From an uncultured Lachnospiraceae bacterium (lineage in GTDB: Bacteria; Bacillota; Clostridia; Lachnospirales; Lachnospiraceae): a stretch of 6,893 bases of DNA. Of this stretch, positions 1 through 6,221 are shown one piece after another (position 1 is the stretch's first letter; every line of letters begins with the position of its first letter). Both the position numbers and the translations under genes were made by a program. The notes beneath the pieces were generated by a model that saw only the letters and a list, made by a program, of their open reading frames with translations, was not told where the DNA came from and searched no databases. The stretch covers positions 1-6,893 of the forward strand of contig CACZPX010000262.1 of NCBI GenBank assembly GCA_902783095.1, written 5' to 3'.

Positions 1-318
1 CAGCTGCAGGCGGATGAGTATTACCTGTACTGTTTCTTTTACATCAATTATTATTCCGACACGGCCTCGTTTCAGGTGCGGCTGACCGACGATCAGCAGC
101 ACGTCTATCGGGACGTGCCGGTGGTGGAACGGGACGGGGAATGTAAGATATGGATCCCGATCGACAAGTTTTATCCCGACGCCATCGCGAAACTTGAGAT
201 CACCGTGACAGAAGGGAAAGCGGACAAAACGGTCGACGTGGCCTGGGACATCGTCGTGACCCGGGAGGACGGCGCCAAAGACAGGCTGGTGTCCTGGCAG
301 CCGGGCGAAAGGCAATAA
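1..318 (+). CDS. C-terminal part of an unrecognised protein (5' end outside window)
   Basis: The frame is open from base 1 to the TAA at 316-318, giving 105 residues. The first in-frame GTG (76) has no ribosome binding site before it, and the codons upstream read naturally, so the gene almost certainly begins outside the window. The visible part is rich in aromatic residues at its beginning (EYYLYCFFYINYYSD). It then alternates short hydrophobic and charged stretches (FQVRLTD, CKIWIPIDKFYP, KLEITVTEG, VAWDIVVTRED), a pattern that suggests a beta-sandwich or similar all-beta C-terminal domain. No membrane segment or catalytic motif is visible. I do not recognise the family and assign no function. 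It ends directly at the hairpin at 319-350, as expected for the last gene of a transcript. Confidence 0.6.
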   Translation, partial: QLQADEYYLYCFFYINYYSDTASFQVRLTDDQQHVYRDVPVVERDGECKIWIPIDKFYPDAIAKLEITVTEGKADKTVDVAWDIVVTREDGAKDRLVSWQPGERQ

Positions 319-350
319 AAAACGGAGAGGACGGCGTGCCTCTCCGTTTT
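319..350. terminator. Bidirectional intrinsic terminator between convergent genes
   Basis: AAAACGGAGAGG (319-330) pairs perfectly with CCTCTCCGTTTT (339-350) around an 8-base loop. The A-rich left arm and T-rich right arm provide a U-tract for transcripts from either side. It lies directly after the stop codon of the rightward partial gene, and its right edge touches the stop codon of hflX (350-352, leftward), so one structure can end both transcripts. Confidence 0.88.
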
Positions 351-1660
351 TATGATACGATATATTTTCGGAAGCGCTCCACCAGCGCTTTGGGGCATCT
401 TGCGGTCAGCAGGGTGCCTTCTGCTTTGTATTCGGTGGCGCTTACGTGCGCCTCCTGCATGATGCGGCTCGCCGCGGCGGAGTCCGCGTAGGGGATCAGG
501 AAGGAGACTTCCGTGTAGTGGCTGTATACCGTGTCGCACACGAGTTTGGTGAGCAGCTCCAGGGAGAGCGGCTCTTTGGCGCAGATGTAGATGCGGTCCG
601 GTACGGAGATATCGCTGCCCGGGCGGATGCGCGGATAGGCAACGTCTTCGCGTCTGTCGCACTTGTTGTAGACGACGATGCGCGGGATGCCGCCGGCGCC
701 GATGTCGGCCAGCGTCTGTTTGGTCACCTCGATCTGCTCGGGATAGCCCGGGTCCGCGTAGTCCGCCACCAGCAGCAGAAGATCGGCGTTTACGGCTTCT
801 TCCAGCGTGGAGCGGAAGGCCTTGATCAGCGCGGCCGGCAGCTTGTGGATAAAGCCCACCGTATCCGTGAGCAGAAAGTCCCGCCCGTCGGCCGGCGTGA
901 TGTGCCGGGTGTAGGAGTCCAGCGTGGCGAACAGCATGTCCGCCTCAAAGACCTTTTTGTCCTCGTCCTGGCCGGTCTGCCCCAGCAGGGCGTTTAAAAC
1001 GGTGGACTTGCCGGCGTTGGTATAGCCCACCAGCGCCACGCGCGGAAGACCGGAGTTCAGGCGCTTTTTGCGCATGGTCTCGCGGTCTTTGACGATCTGC
1101 TTCAATTCCCGGTTGAGTTCGGAAAGACGGTGTTCGATGTGGCGGCGGTCCAGCTCCAGCTTTGTCTCGCCGGCGCCGCGGCTGCTCATGCTGCCGGAGG
1201 TGCCGCCCTGACGGGTGAGCGCTTCGTGCAGGCCGGTGAGCCGGGGCAGCAGATACTGCAGCTTGGCCGTTTCCACCTGCAGCTTGGCCTCTTTGGTGCG
1301 GGCGCGCTTTTCAAAGATGTCCAGGATCAGGCCGGTGCGGTCCAGCACGGGCAGATCCAGCTCGTCCTTTAGGTTGCGCATCTGCGTGGGGGAGAGGGTG
1401 TCGTTGAAGATCACCAGGGCGGCGTCCTGCGCGGCCGCGGCTTCCCTGATCTCCAGCACCTTGCCCGGCCCCATGTAGAGGGCCGTATGCGGCGCGTCCA
1501 GCTTCTGCGTTACGGTGCCGACCGGCTCATAAAAGCAGGCTTTGGCAAGCTCCGCCAGTTCCCGCATGGAGGCGTCAAAATCGACGGCTTCCGCGGCGGT
1601 CTCCTCTTTCTGCCAGGTATCCGCCCCGGCCAGCAGGACGCGGACCGGTTCCTGCGTCAT
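350..1660 (-). CDS. hflX: Ribosome-associated GTPase HflX
   Basis: This 436-residue protein has a length normal for HflX. Family knowledge: HflX binds the 50S subunit and, in several bacteria, splits stalled or hibernating 70S ribosomes under stress using GTP. In the sequence, the N-terminal HflX domain runs from about residue 40 to 145, with GPGKVLEI at 64-71 and the hallmark block LSPTQMRNL...LDRTGLILDIFEKRA (89-120). A glycine-rich linker follows, with RGAGETKLE (161-169) and a charged coiled-coil-like helix (171-200). The G domain shows G1 GYTNAGKS (212-219), G2 around T246, G3 DTVGF (266-270) and G4 NKCD (332-335). G5 is a weak CAK (360-362) in place of the usual SA-type motif. The C-terminal domain (about 380-436) is typical. 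The ATG is preceded by GAGGTGA four bases upstream and overlaps the stop codon of the Na+/Pi gene, so it is probably coupled to it. Identity is secure. Confidence 0.96.
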   Translation of the reverse strand: MTQEPVRVLLAGADTWQKEETAAEAVDFDASMRELAELAKACFYEPVGTVTQKLDAPHTALYMGPGKVLEIREAAAAQDAALVIFNDTLSPTQMRNLKDELDLPVLDRTGLILDIFEKRARTKEAKLQVETAKLQYLLPRLTGLHEALTRQGGTSGSMSSRGAGETKLELDRRHIEHRLSELNRELKQIVKDRETMRKKRLNSGLPRVALVGYTNAGKSTVLNALLGQTGQDEDKKVFEADMLFATLDSYTRHITPADGRDFLLTDTVGFIHKLPAALIKAFRSTLEEAVNADLLLLVADYADPGYPEQIEVTKQTLADIGAGGIPRIVVYNKCDRREDVAYPRIRPGSDISVPDRIYICAKEPLSLELLTKLVCDTVYSHYTEVSFLIPYADSAAASRIMQEAHVSATEYKAEGTLLTARCPKALVERFRKYIVS

Positions 1661-3492
1661 CCGGTCACCTCACCGGCCTCGCGCTCTTCGTGATTGTGGA
1701 TGATATTCTCCAGACGGCCGATGTACAGGTCATGCGCATGCTCGTATTCGCTGTTGTAAGCCGCGTCCTTGCCCAGATGCAGCTCTTTGATGTAGTCGTG
1801 CGGGCGGGCGCCGGTCTTGTCGGAGAACAGGGCGACCGTGTGCACGCCGATGTTGGAGCACTGGTCCGCGATACGCTCGATGTTCACCAGCGCGTCCAGG
1901 AAGGTGAAGCCGGTGTCGATGGCGCAGCGGCCGTCGCGAAGGCGGGTCAAGTGGTTTTCACGCATCTCCGCGACCAGATCGTCCACCACTTCCTCGATGG
2001 GCTCGATGTGGCGCGCGGCCATCAGGTTTTTCTCCTTAAAGGCCGTGCAGGCGTAGGAGAGGATCTCCGTCAGCGCGTCGCCCACCACGCGCAGCTCTTC
2101 TTTGGCGATGGCGGAGAAGGCGTTGTCGTGCTCCTGCAGGCTGTCCGCGTTTTCGATCAGGTTGACCGCGTGGTCGCCGATGCGTTCAAATTCGCTCACG
2201 CAGGTGAGGTAGTAGTTCAGCTCGTCGTTGCCGGCGCCGCTGTCGATAAAGGGCAGCAGGTTGGCCAGGTAGTTGCTGGTACGGTCCGCCATCTCGTCGA
2301 TGTACTCCTCGTCCTCGTTTACCAGCGCAGCCTTCTTTTCGTCCCGCTCGATCAGGTTGTCCACGGCCAGATCCACGCTGGCGCTGCTCATCTCCGCCAT
2401 TTTGGAGACGACCAGCTTGGCGCTGGAGAGGGCCAGGGCGGGAGCCTTATAGAAGGCCTTGTCCAGAGAGGCGAGTTCGGTAACGGGCTTGCGGCCGGAG
2501 ACCGGATCGTCCTTGACCAGTTTTCTGGAGATGCGCTCCAGGGCCCCGGTGGTGGGCAGCAGCAGGATGGCGCAGATGATGTTGAACAGCGAGCTGGTGT
2601 TGGCGATGCCGCCGGAGGTCAGCGTGGCGTTCCACAGGCTGTCCAGCACGCCGAACTGGCGCAGCAGCACCACGCCGATGATGATCAGGATCACCTTGCC
2701 GATGTTGTACATCAGCTGGATCAGACCCACGCGCTTGGGATCCGCCTTGGCGCCGATGGCGCAGACGATGGCGGTGGTGGCCGCGTCGCCCAGGTAGATG
2801 CCCAGCAGCATGGGGAAGACCGAACTGAAGGTGAGCATGCCCGTCATGGAGATGGACTGCACGATACCGATGGTGGCGGAGGAGCTCTGTAAAATGAAGG
2901 ACACCGCCAGGCCCACCAGGAAGCCCAGGATGGGCGTGCTGGAGAAGGCCAGGATCATGCTGTTGAACGCGCCGGAGGCGGACAGGTCCGAAACGGCGGC
3001 GGTCATGGACATCAGACCGGTGAACAGGATGCCAAAGCCCATCGCAACGGAGCCGATGGTATCTGAATTTTTAAAATGGATGAAGGCGATAAGCAGAATG
3101 CCGATGACCGCGGCGAGCGGGGCCAGCGTAGACGGCTGGAAAAACTGCAGAAGGGAAGAGGAATCCGCGTTGACGTCCATCAGGCGGATGATCTGGCCGG
3201 TGATGGTGGTACCGACGTTTGCGCCGATGATGATGCCGACCGACTGGTGCAGGGACAGGACGCCGGCGGCGACCAGGCCGGAGGCCAGCACGATGGTGGC
3301 CGTGGAACTCTGAATGATGGCGGTGACGAGCGCACCCAGCAGGAATCCGACGAAGGGATTGTTGGTGACGCGTTCCATCGCCCGCTTGAAGGCGCCGGAC
3401 GAGCTCTTCTTTAAGCCGTCGCCCATCACACGCATACCGTACAGGAACAGCGCAAGGCCGCCCAGCAGAGAGATAACGTTAAATACTGACAT
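1657..3492 (-). CDS. Na+/phosphate cotransporter family protein with C-terminal PhoU-type region
   Basis: This 611-residue membrane protein belongs to the NptA/YjbB (PF02690-type) family, which couples Na+ to inorganic phosphate movement. Residues 1-315 form the transport domain: about eight hydrophobic segments in two inverted halves, each with the signature QSS motif (QSSTATIV at 61-68, QSSSATIG at 202-209). The first half has the canonical GANVGTTIT (90-98). The equivalent stretch of the second half reads GIYLGDAATT (231-240), which is divergent. Residues about 345-555 are helical and PhoU-like, with paired metal-site motifs SEFERIGDHA (433-442) and NIERIADQC (537-545). Family members of this layout are about 550-610 residues long, so it is complete. 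The tail (560-611) is charged and His/Glu-rich. The ATG at 3492 has AAAGGAGT about ten bases upstream. The direction of phosphate flow, uptake or efflux, cannot be decided from sequence. It is first in the unit with hflX, which overlaps it by four bases. Confidence 0.93.
   Translation of the reverse strand: MSVFNVISLLGGLALFLYGMRVMGDGLKKSSSGAFKRAMERVTNNPFVGFLLGALVTAIIQSSTATIVLASGLVAAGVLSLHQSVGIIIGANVGTTITGQIIRLMDVNADSSSLLQFFQPSTLAPLAAVIGILLIAFIHFKNSDTIGSVAMGFGILFTGLMSMTAAVSDLSASGAFNSMILAFSSTPILGFLVGLAVSFILQSSSATIGIVQSISMTGMLTFSSVFPMLLGIYLGDAATTAIVCAIGAKADPKRVGLIQLMYNIGKVILIIIGVVLLRQFGVLDSLWNATLTSGGIANTSSLFNIICAILLLPTTGALERISRKLVKDDPVSGRKPVTELASLDKAFYKAPALALSSAKLVVSKMAEMSSASVDLAVDNLIERDEKKAALVNEDEEYIDEMADRTSNYLANLLPFIDSGAGNDELNYYLTCVSEFERIGDHAVNLIENADSLQEHDNAFSAIAKEELRVVGDALTEILSYACTAFKEKNLMAARHIEPIEEVVDDLVAEMRENHLTRLRDGRCAIDTGFTFLDALVNIERIADQCSNIGVHTVALFSDKTGARPHDYIKELHLGKDAAYNSEYEHAHDLYIGRLENIIHNHEEREAGEVTG
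1665..1671 (-). promoter_or_regulatory. Ribosome binding site of hflX inside the upstream gene
   Basis: On the minus strand GAGGTGA sits four bases before the hflX ATG, a seven-base match to the 16S anti-Shine-Dalgarno end. It lies in the last codons of the upstream transporter gene. It fixes the hflX start at 1660 and allows both coupled and independent initiation. Confidence 0.75.
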
Positions 3493-3502
3493 GTTCTGTT
3501 TT

Positions 3503-3510
3503 ACTCCTTT
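3503..3510 (-). promoter_or_regulatory. Ribosome binding site of the Na+/Pi cotransporter gene
   Basis: On the minus strand AAAGGAGT lies ten bases before the ATG at 3492-3490. This is a strong match that supports the chosen start. Confidence 0.7.
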
Positions 3511-3552
3511 GACGTTCGCAGACGTCGCTTTGCTTAATCCAACTTTTCACAA

Positions 3553-3567
3553 ATAGTATAGTACTAT
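3553..3567. promoter_or_regulatory. Inverted repeat over the leftward -10: possible operator
   Basis: ATAGTA-tag-TACTAT is a perfect 6-bp inverted repeat with a three-base spacer. It overlaps the predicted -10 of the leftward promoter, the position expected of a repressor site. It is short and AT-rich, so chance is a real possibility. Confidence 0.3.
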
Positions 3568-3586
3568 GAGGAGGGGAAGAAGTAAA
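3558..3586 (-). promoter_or_regulatory. Predicted promoter for the Na+/Pi cotransporter-hflX unit
   Basis: On the minus strand, a -35-like TTTACT (3586-3581) is followed after exactly 17 bases by a -10-like TACTAT (3563-3558). Each hexamer matches the sigma-A consensus at four of six positions. Transcription would begin near 3551, leaving a leader of about 60 bases. It sits in a locally AT-rich patch. The call is from pattern only; an overlapping TATACT is an alternative -10. Confidence 0.45.
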
Positions 3587-3624
3587 GCGGATTTCAACTG
3601 CGATTAGAATGCAAAACCTTTACA

Positions 3625-3644
3625 TGATAAGCGATCGCTTATCA
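3625..3644. promoter_or_regulatory. Perfect 20-bp palindrome: probable operator in the divergent control region
   Basis: TGATAAGCGATCGCTTATCA reads identically on both strands over all 20 bases with no spacer. It lies about midway between the predicted divergent promoters, its centre about 77-83 bases upstream of each inferred start. The form is typical of a site for a dimeric regulator such as TetR, MarR, GntR or LacI types. The cognate protein is not in this window, so no regulator is named. With no U-tract after it and a position away from gene ends, a terminator is unlikely. Confidence 0.65.
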
Positions 3645-3676
3645 AAACGAAATCAGGGGCGAAACGGCGCCGGTCA

Positions 3677-3705
3677 TTGCCTTTTGTGCCGCGGACTTAT
3701 ATAAT
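3677..3705 (+). promoter_or_regulatory. Predicted promoter for the MFS-GDPD-nitroreductase unit
   Basis: TTGCCT (3677-3682, four of six matches to the -35 consensus) is followed after exactly 17 bases by a perfect -10 TATAAT (3700-3705). The start would fall near 3712, giving a leader of about 20 bases before the ATG at 3733. This is the best sigma-A promoter in the window. Confidence 0.7.
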
Positions 3706-3721
3706 GTAGGAAACTAAGTGC

Positions 3722-3727
3722 GGGAGG
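3722..3727 (+). promoter_or_regulatory. Ribosome binding site deciding the MFS start
   Basis: GGGAGG lies five bases before the ATG at 3733. The in-frame GTG at 3718 has no such site upstream and would start only about six bases from the inferred transcript end, so the ATG is preferred. Confidence 0.75.
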
Positions 3728-3732
3728 ACAGC

Positions 3733-5283
3733 ATGAAACTCAATTATCTCCGGACGCTCTGCGTCGGTTTTGCGTTTTTTCTGATCTGTGCGTTCTGGCA
3801 GGCCTACGACAACACCATTCCGCTGATCCTGGTGAACAAGTTCGGCATGTCTCAGTCCTGGTCCGGCTTTATCATGGCCATCGACAACATCCTGGCGCTG
3901 TTCATGCTGCCGCTCTTCGGTGCGCTGTCCGACCGCTGCAAAAGCCCGCGCGGCCGCCGCACACCGTTTATCCTGGTGGGCACGCTCGTCGCGGCCGCCG
4001 CACTCGTGGCCCTCTCCTTTACCGACAACGCGCAGAGGAGCGCGCTGGAGAAAGTCTCCGCCATCGACGATCCCGCCGCGCTGGAGGCGCTGTACGACGC
4101 GGAGGCGGACGAGACGCTCATGACGGCCGGGGGCGAGCCCTTTGTGCTCCGCCAGGTGATGGACCGCGGGACCTTCGCGGCGGTCCGCAGCCAGATCACT
4201 GACGAAAACGGCAAGACCGTCACCAACCCGCAGTACAGTTCCTACGTGATCCCCGCAAGACAGGCCTACGCCTGGCAGGTGACCAAGGCTTCGCCGGCGC
4301 CGCTCATCATCTTTGTGGTGCTGCTCCTGATCGCGCTGGTGGCCATGTCCACCTTCCGTTCGCCCGCCGTGGCGCTGATGCCGGACGTGACTGTCAAGCC
4401 GCTGCGCTCCAAGGCCAACGCGGTGATCAACCTGATGGGTTCGGCCGGCGGCATCCTGGTGCTGGCGCTGGGAATGGTGTTTGCCACGGGCTCCGTGCGC
4501 AACTCGCTGATGAGCTACACGGGCTACTTCGGCGTGATCGCCGGGCTGATGCTTGCGGCGCTGCTCATCTTCATGCTCACGGTAAAGGAGCCGCAGTTCG
4601 TAAAGGAGATGCAGGAGGAGAGCAGGCGCCTGGGCCTGGAGGAAAAAGAGGAGGCGACCGGTGCCGGCCGGGGCCTGTCCGCCGCGGAAAAGCGGTCCCT
4701 CATCGCCATCCTGGCCTCCATCGTGCTGTGGTTCATGGGCTACAACGCGGTCACGTCCAAGTATTCGGTCTACGCCAGCAACATCCTGCACAAGGATTAC
4801 AATATGACGCTCATCATCGCGCAGGCTGCGGCCATCATCGCCTACCTGCCGGTGGGCATCGTCGCGTCTAAGGTGGGGCGCAAAAAGACCATCCTGGCCG
4901 GCGTGGCCATGCTTGCCACAGCCTTCCTGGCGGCGGCCTTTATGCGGGAGGATTCGCCCACCATGCTGATGAACTGCATGTTCGCGCTGGCCGGCATCGC
5001 CTGGGCCACCATCAACGTGAACTCCTTCCCGATGGTGGTGGAAATGTGCTCCGGAGCGGACGTGGGCAAGTATACCGGCATCTATTATACGGCTTCCATG
5101 TCGGCCCAGGTGGTGACGCCCATCTTTTCCGGCCTGCTGATGGACCGGTTCGGCATGCGGGTGCTCTTCCCCTACGCCGTGGTCTTTGTGGCGCTGGCCT
5201 TTGTGACCATGCTGTTCGTAAAGCACGGCGACTCCCGGCCGACCGCAAAGAAGGGGCTGGAAGCGCTGGACGTGGACGACTGA
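3733..5283 (+). CDS. MFS transporter (SLC45/GPH sugar-transporter-like) with large extracytoplasmic loop
   Basis: This is a 516-residue integral membrane protein with 12 apparent membrane segments in two halves (TM1 about 6-25 to TM6 about 264-284, TM7 about 322-342 to TM12 about 475-497), joined by a charged cytoplasmic linker (285-321). The loop between TM2 and TM3 carries the MFS motif GALSDRCKSPRGRR (63-76), and the equivalent in the second half is SKVGRKK (379-385). The extended form of the first motif and the N-terminal style (FWQAYDNTIPLIL) resemble SLC45/GPH-type sugar transporters, but substrate is not determined. Unusually, about 90 mostly polar residues (98-187) lie between TM3 and TM4, on the outer face by the normal MFS topology. 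Start ATG 3733 is chosen for its GGGAGG site; GTG 3718 is the alternative. It leads a co-oriented unit with a GDPD and a nitroreductase, so an organic phosphodiester or its product is a possible cargo, by inference only. Confidence 0.88.
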   Translation: MKLNYLRTLCVGFAFFLICAFWQAYDNTIPLILVNKFGMSQSWSGFIMAIDNILALFMLPLFGALSDRCKSPRGRRTPFILVGTLVAAAALVALSFTDNAQRSALEKVSAIDDPAALEALYDAEADETLMTAGGEPFVLRQVMDRGTFAAVRSQITDENGKTVTNPQYSSYVIPARQAYAWQVTKASPAPLIIFVVLLLIALVAMSTFRSPAVALMPDVTVKPLRSKANAVINLMGSAGGILVLALGMVFATGSVRNSLMSYTGYFGVIAGLMLAALLIFMLTVKEPQFVKEMQEESRRLGLEEKEEATGAGRGLSAAEKRSLIAILASIVLWFMGYNAVTSKYSVYASNILHKDYNMTLIIAQAAAIIAYLPVGIVASKVGRKKTILAGVAMLATAFLAAAFMREDSPTMLMNCMFALAGIAWATINVNSFPMVVEMCSGADVGKYTGIYYTASMSAQVVTPIFSGLLMDRFGMRVLFPYAVVFVALAFVTMLFVKHGDSRPTAKKGLEALDVDD

Positions 5284-5312
5284 GGATTTAGATCATAGAA
5301 GGATAACGGCAG

Positions 5313-5329
5313 GCCCGCAGAGAGCGGGC
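5313..5329 (+). other. GC hairpin between the MFS and GDPD genes
   Basis: GCCCGC (5313-5318) pairs with GCGGGC (5324-5329) around AGAGA. No T-tract follows, so it is not a standard intrinsic terminator. It sits two bases before an ATG at 5332, which argues against that codon as the GDPD start. It could affect mRNA stability or translation of the downstream gene. Confidence 0.45.
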
Positions 5330-5358
5330 GGATGCCGGGAAAGGGAACGATCAGAATA

Positions 5359-6198
5359 ATGAACTGGAAAAAGACGGGAAAAGCGATCGCCGCGGCGGCC
5401 TTTGCGGCCGGGACCGCAGCCAGCGCCGCGGTGGTGCTGGCCGCGCCGGGAAAGAAGGCCGGCGAGCGGTTTGCGCCGTTTGCCGACCGCAACGTGGCGC
5501 ACCGCGGCCTGTACGCCAAAGATCAGGCCGTGCCGGAAAATTCGCTTACGGCCTTTGAACTGGCGGCGGAAAGCGGCTACGGCATAGAACTGGACGTGCA
5601 GCTGAGCCGGGACAGCCGCGTGGTGGTCTTTCACGACGACGACTTAAAGCGCGTGTGCGGCGTGGACGCGCCGGTGGACGCGCTCACGTTCCAGGAACTC
5701 AGGGCCCTGGGACTGTGCGGGACGGACGAAAAGATCCCGCTGTTTGCCGAGGTGCTGGCCCTGGTGGGCGGCCGCGTGCCGCTGATCGTGGAGTTAAAGA
5801 GCGGCAGAAACAACCGCCTGCTGTGCGAAAAGACGCTGGCGCTGCTTGCGAACTACCGCGGCGAATACTGCGTGGAGAGCTTCAATCCCTTTATCGTGGG
5901 GTGGTTCCGGCGTCACGCGCCGCAGCTGGTGCGCGGACAGCTGGCCTGTCCCGCGGACGACTATGCCCGGGGAAGCGCGCCGCTGCGCTTTGCCCTGAGC
6001 CGCTGCCTGCTCAACGTGGTCAGCCGCCCGCAGTTTATCGCCTATCAGGTGGGCCCGCAGCCGCGCACGGTAAAGCTGGCGGAGCGCCTGGGGGCGAAAA
6101 AGGTGTGCTGGACCAGCCACGACCCGGAGAACGAAAAAATCTACGACACCGTGATCTTTGAACACTACCGCCCGCAGGTGTGGTATAATAAGCAATAA
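5359..6198 (+). CDS. Glycerophosphodiester phosphodiesterase family protein, membrane-anchored or exported
   Basis: This 279-residue enzyme of the GDPD (PI-PLC-like TIM barrel) family would hydrolyse glycerophosphodiesters to sn-glycerol-3-phosphate plus an alcohol, with a divalent metal. The expected catalytic landmarks appear in order: AHRG (H48, R49), PENS (E60, N61), GIELDV (E77, D79), FHDDD (H92, D93) and VELKS (E145, K147), followed by VESFNP (172-177) and WTSHDPEN (251-258). Length fits a single-domain member. The N-terminus (KK, then an Ala-rich hydrophobic run at about 8-29) looks like a signal anchor or signal peptide, placing the domain outside the membrane. No lipobox cysteine is seen. 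Start: ATG 5359 matches the usual short basic N-terminus and follows AAGGGA (12-base spacing, rather long). ATG 5332, nine codons upstream, is possible but has no clear binding site. It is 75 bases after the MFS stop and 23 before the nitroreductase, so co-transcription is likely. Confidence 0.93.
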   Translation: MNWKKTGKAIAAAAFAAGTAASAAVVLAAPGKKAGERFAPFADRNVAHRGLYAKDQAVPENSLTAFELAAESGYGIELDVQLSRDSRVVVFHDDDLKRVCGVDAPVDALTFQELRALGLCGTDEKIPLFAEVLALVGGRVPLIVELKSGRNNRLLCEKTLALLANYRGEYCVESFNPFIVGWFRRHAPQLVRGQLACPADDYARGSAPLRFALSRCLLNVVSRPQFIAYQVGPQPRTVKLAERLGAKKVCWTSHDPENEKIYDTVIFEHYRPQVWYNKQ

Positions 6199-6206
6199 CA
6201 AGCCAT

Positions 6207-6214
6207 AAAGGAGG
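6207..6214 (+). promoter_or_regulatory. Strong ribosome binding site of the nitroreductase gene
   Basis: AAAGGAGG lies seven bases before the ATG at 6222, nearly the full anti-Shine-Dalgarno complement. It fixes the start and predicts efficient translation of the last gene in the unit. Confidence 0.85.
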
Positions 6215-6221
6215 CAACGAG

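Noticed and set aside
76..318. A start for the first gene at GTG 76
   Set aside because: No ribosome binding site precedes it and the frame is open and protein-like back to base 1, so the gene is more likely truncated by the window edge.
1690..2892. A 400-codon open frame on the + strand opposite the Na+/Pi cotransporter
   Set aside because: Its translation is a low-complexity run of V, G, Q, H and D with no domain, and it is a frame-shadow of a GC-rich gene with clear homology on the other strand.
3631..3638. GCGATCGC as a cyanobacterial HIP1 repeat
   Set aside because: It is the centre of a longer palindrome, I saw no other copy in the window, and the protein content looks clostridial rather than cyanobacterial.
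3619..3645. A second rightward promoter using TTTACA at 3619-3624 as -35
   Set aside because: No acceptable -10 occurs 16-18 bases downstream, whereas TTGCCT/TATAAT at 3677-3705 is clearly better.
3697..5226. A 509-codon open frame on the - strand opposite the MFS transporter
   Set aside because: The product is extremely rich in His, Arg, Gly and Gln with no recognisable domain or membrane segment. The opposite strand encodes an obvious transporter with promoter and ribosome binding site.
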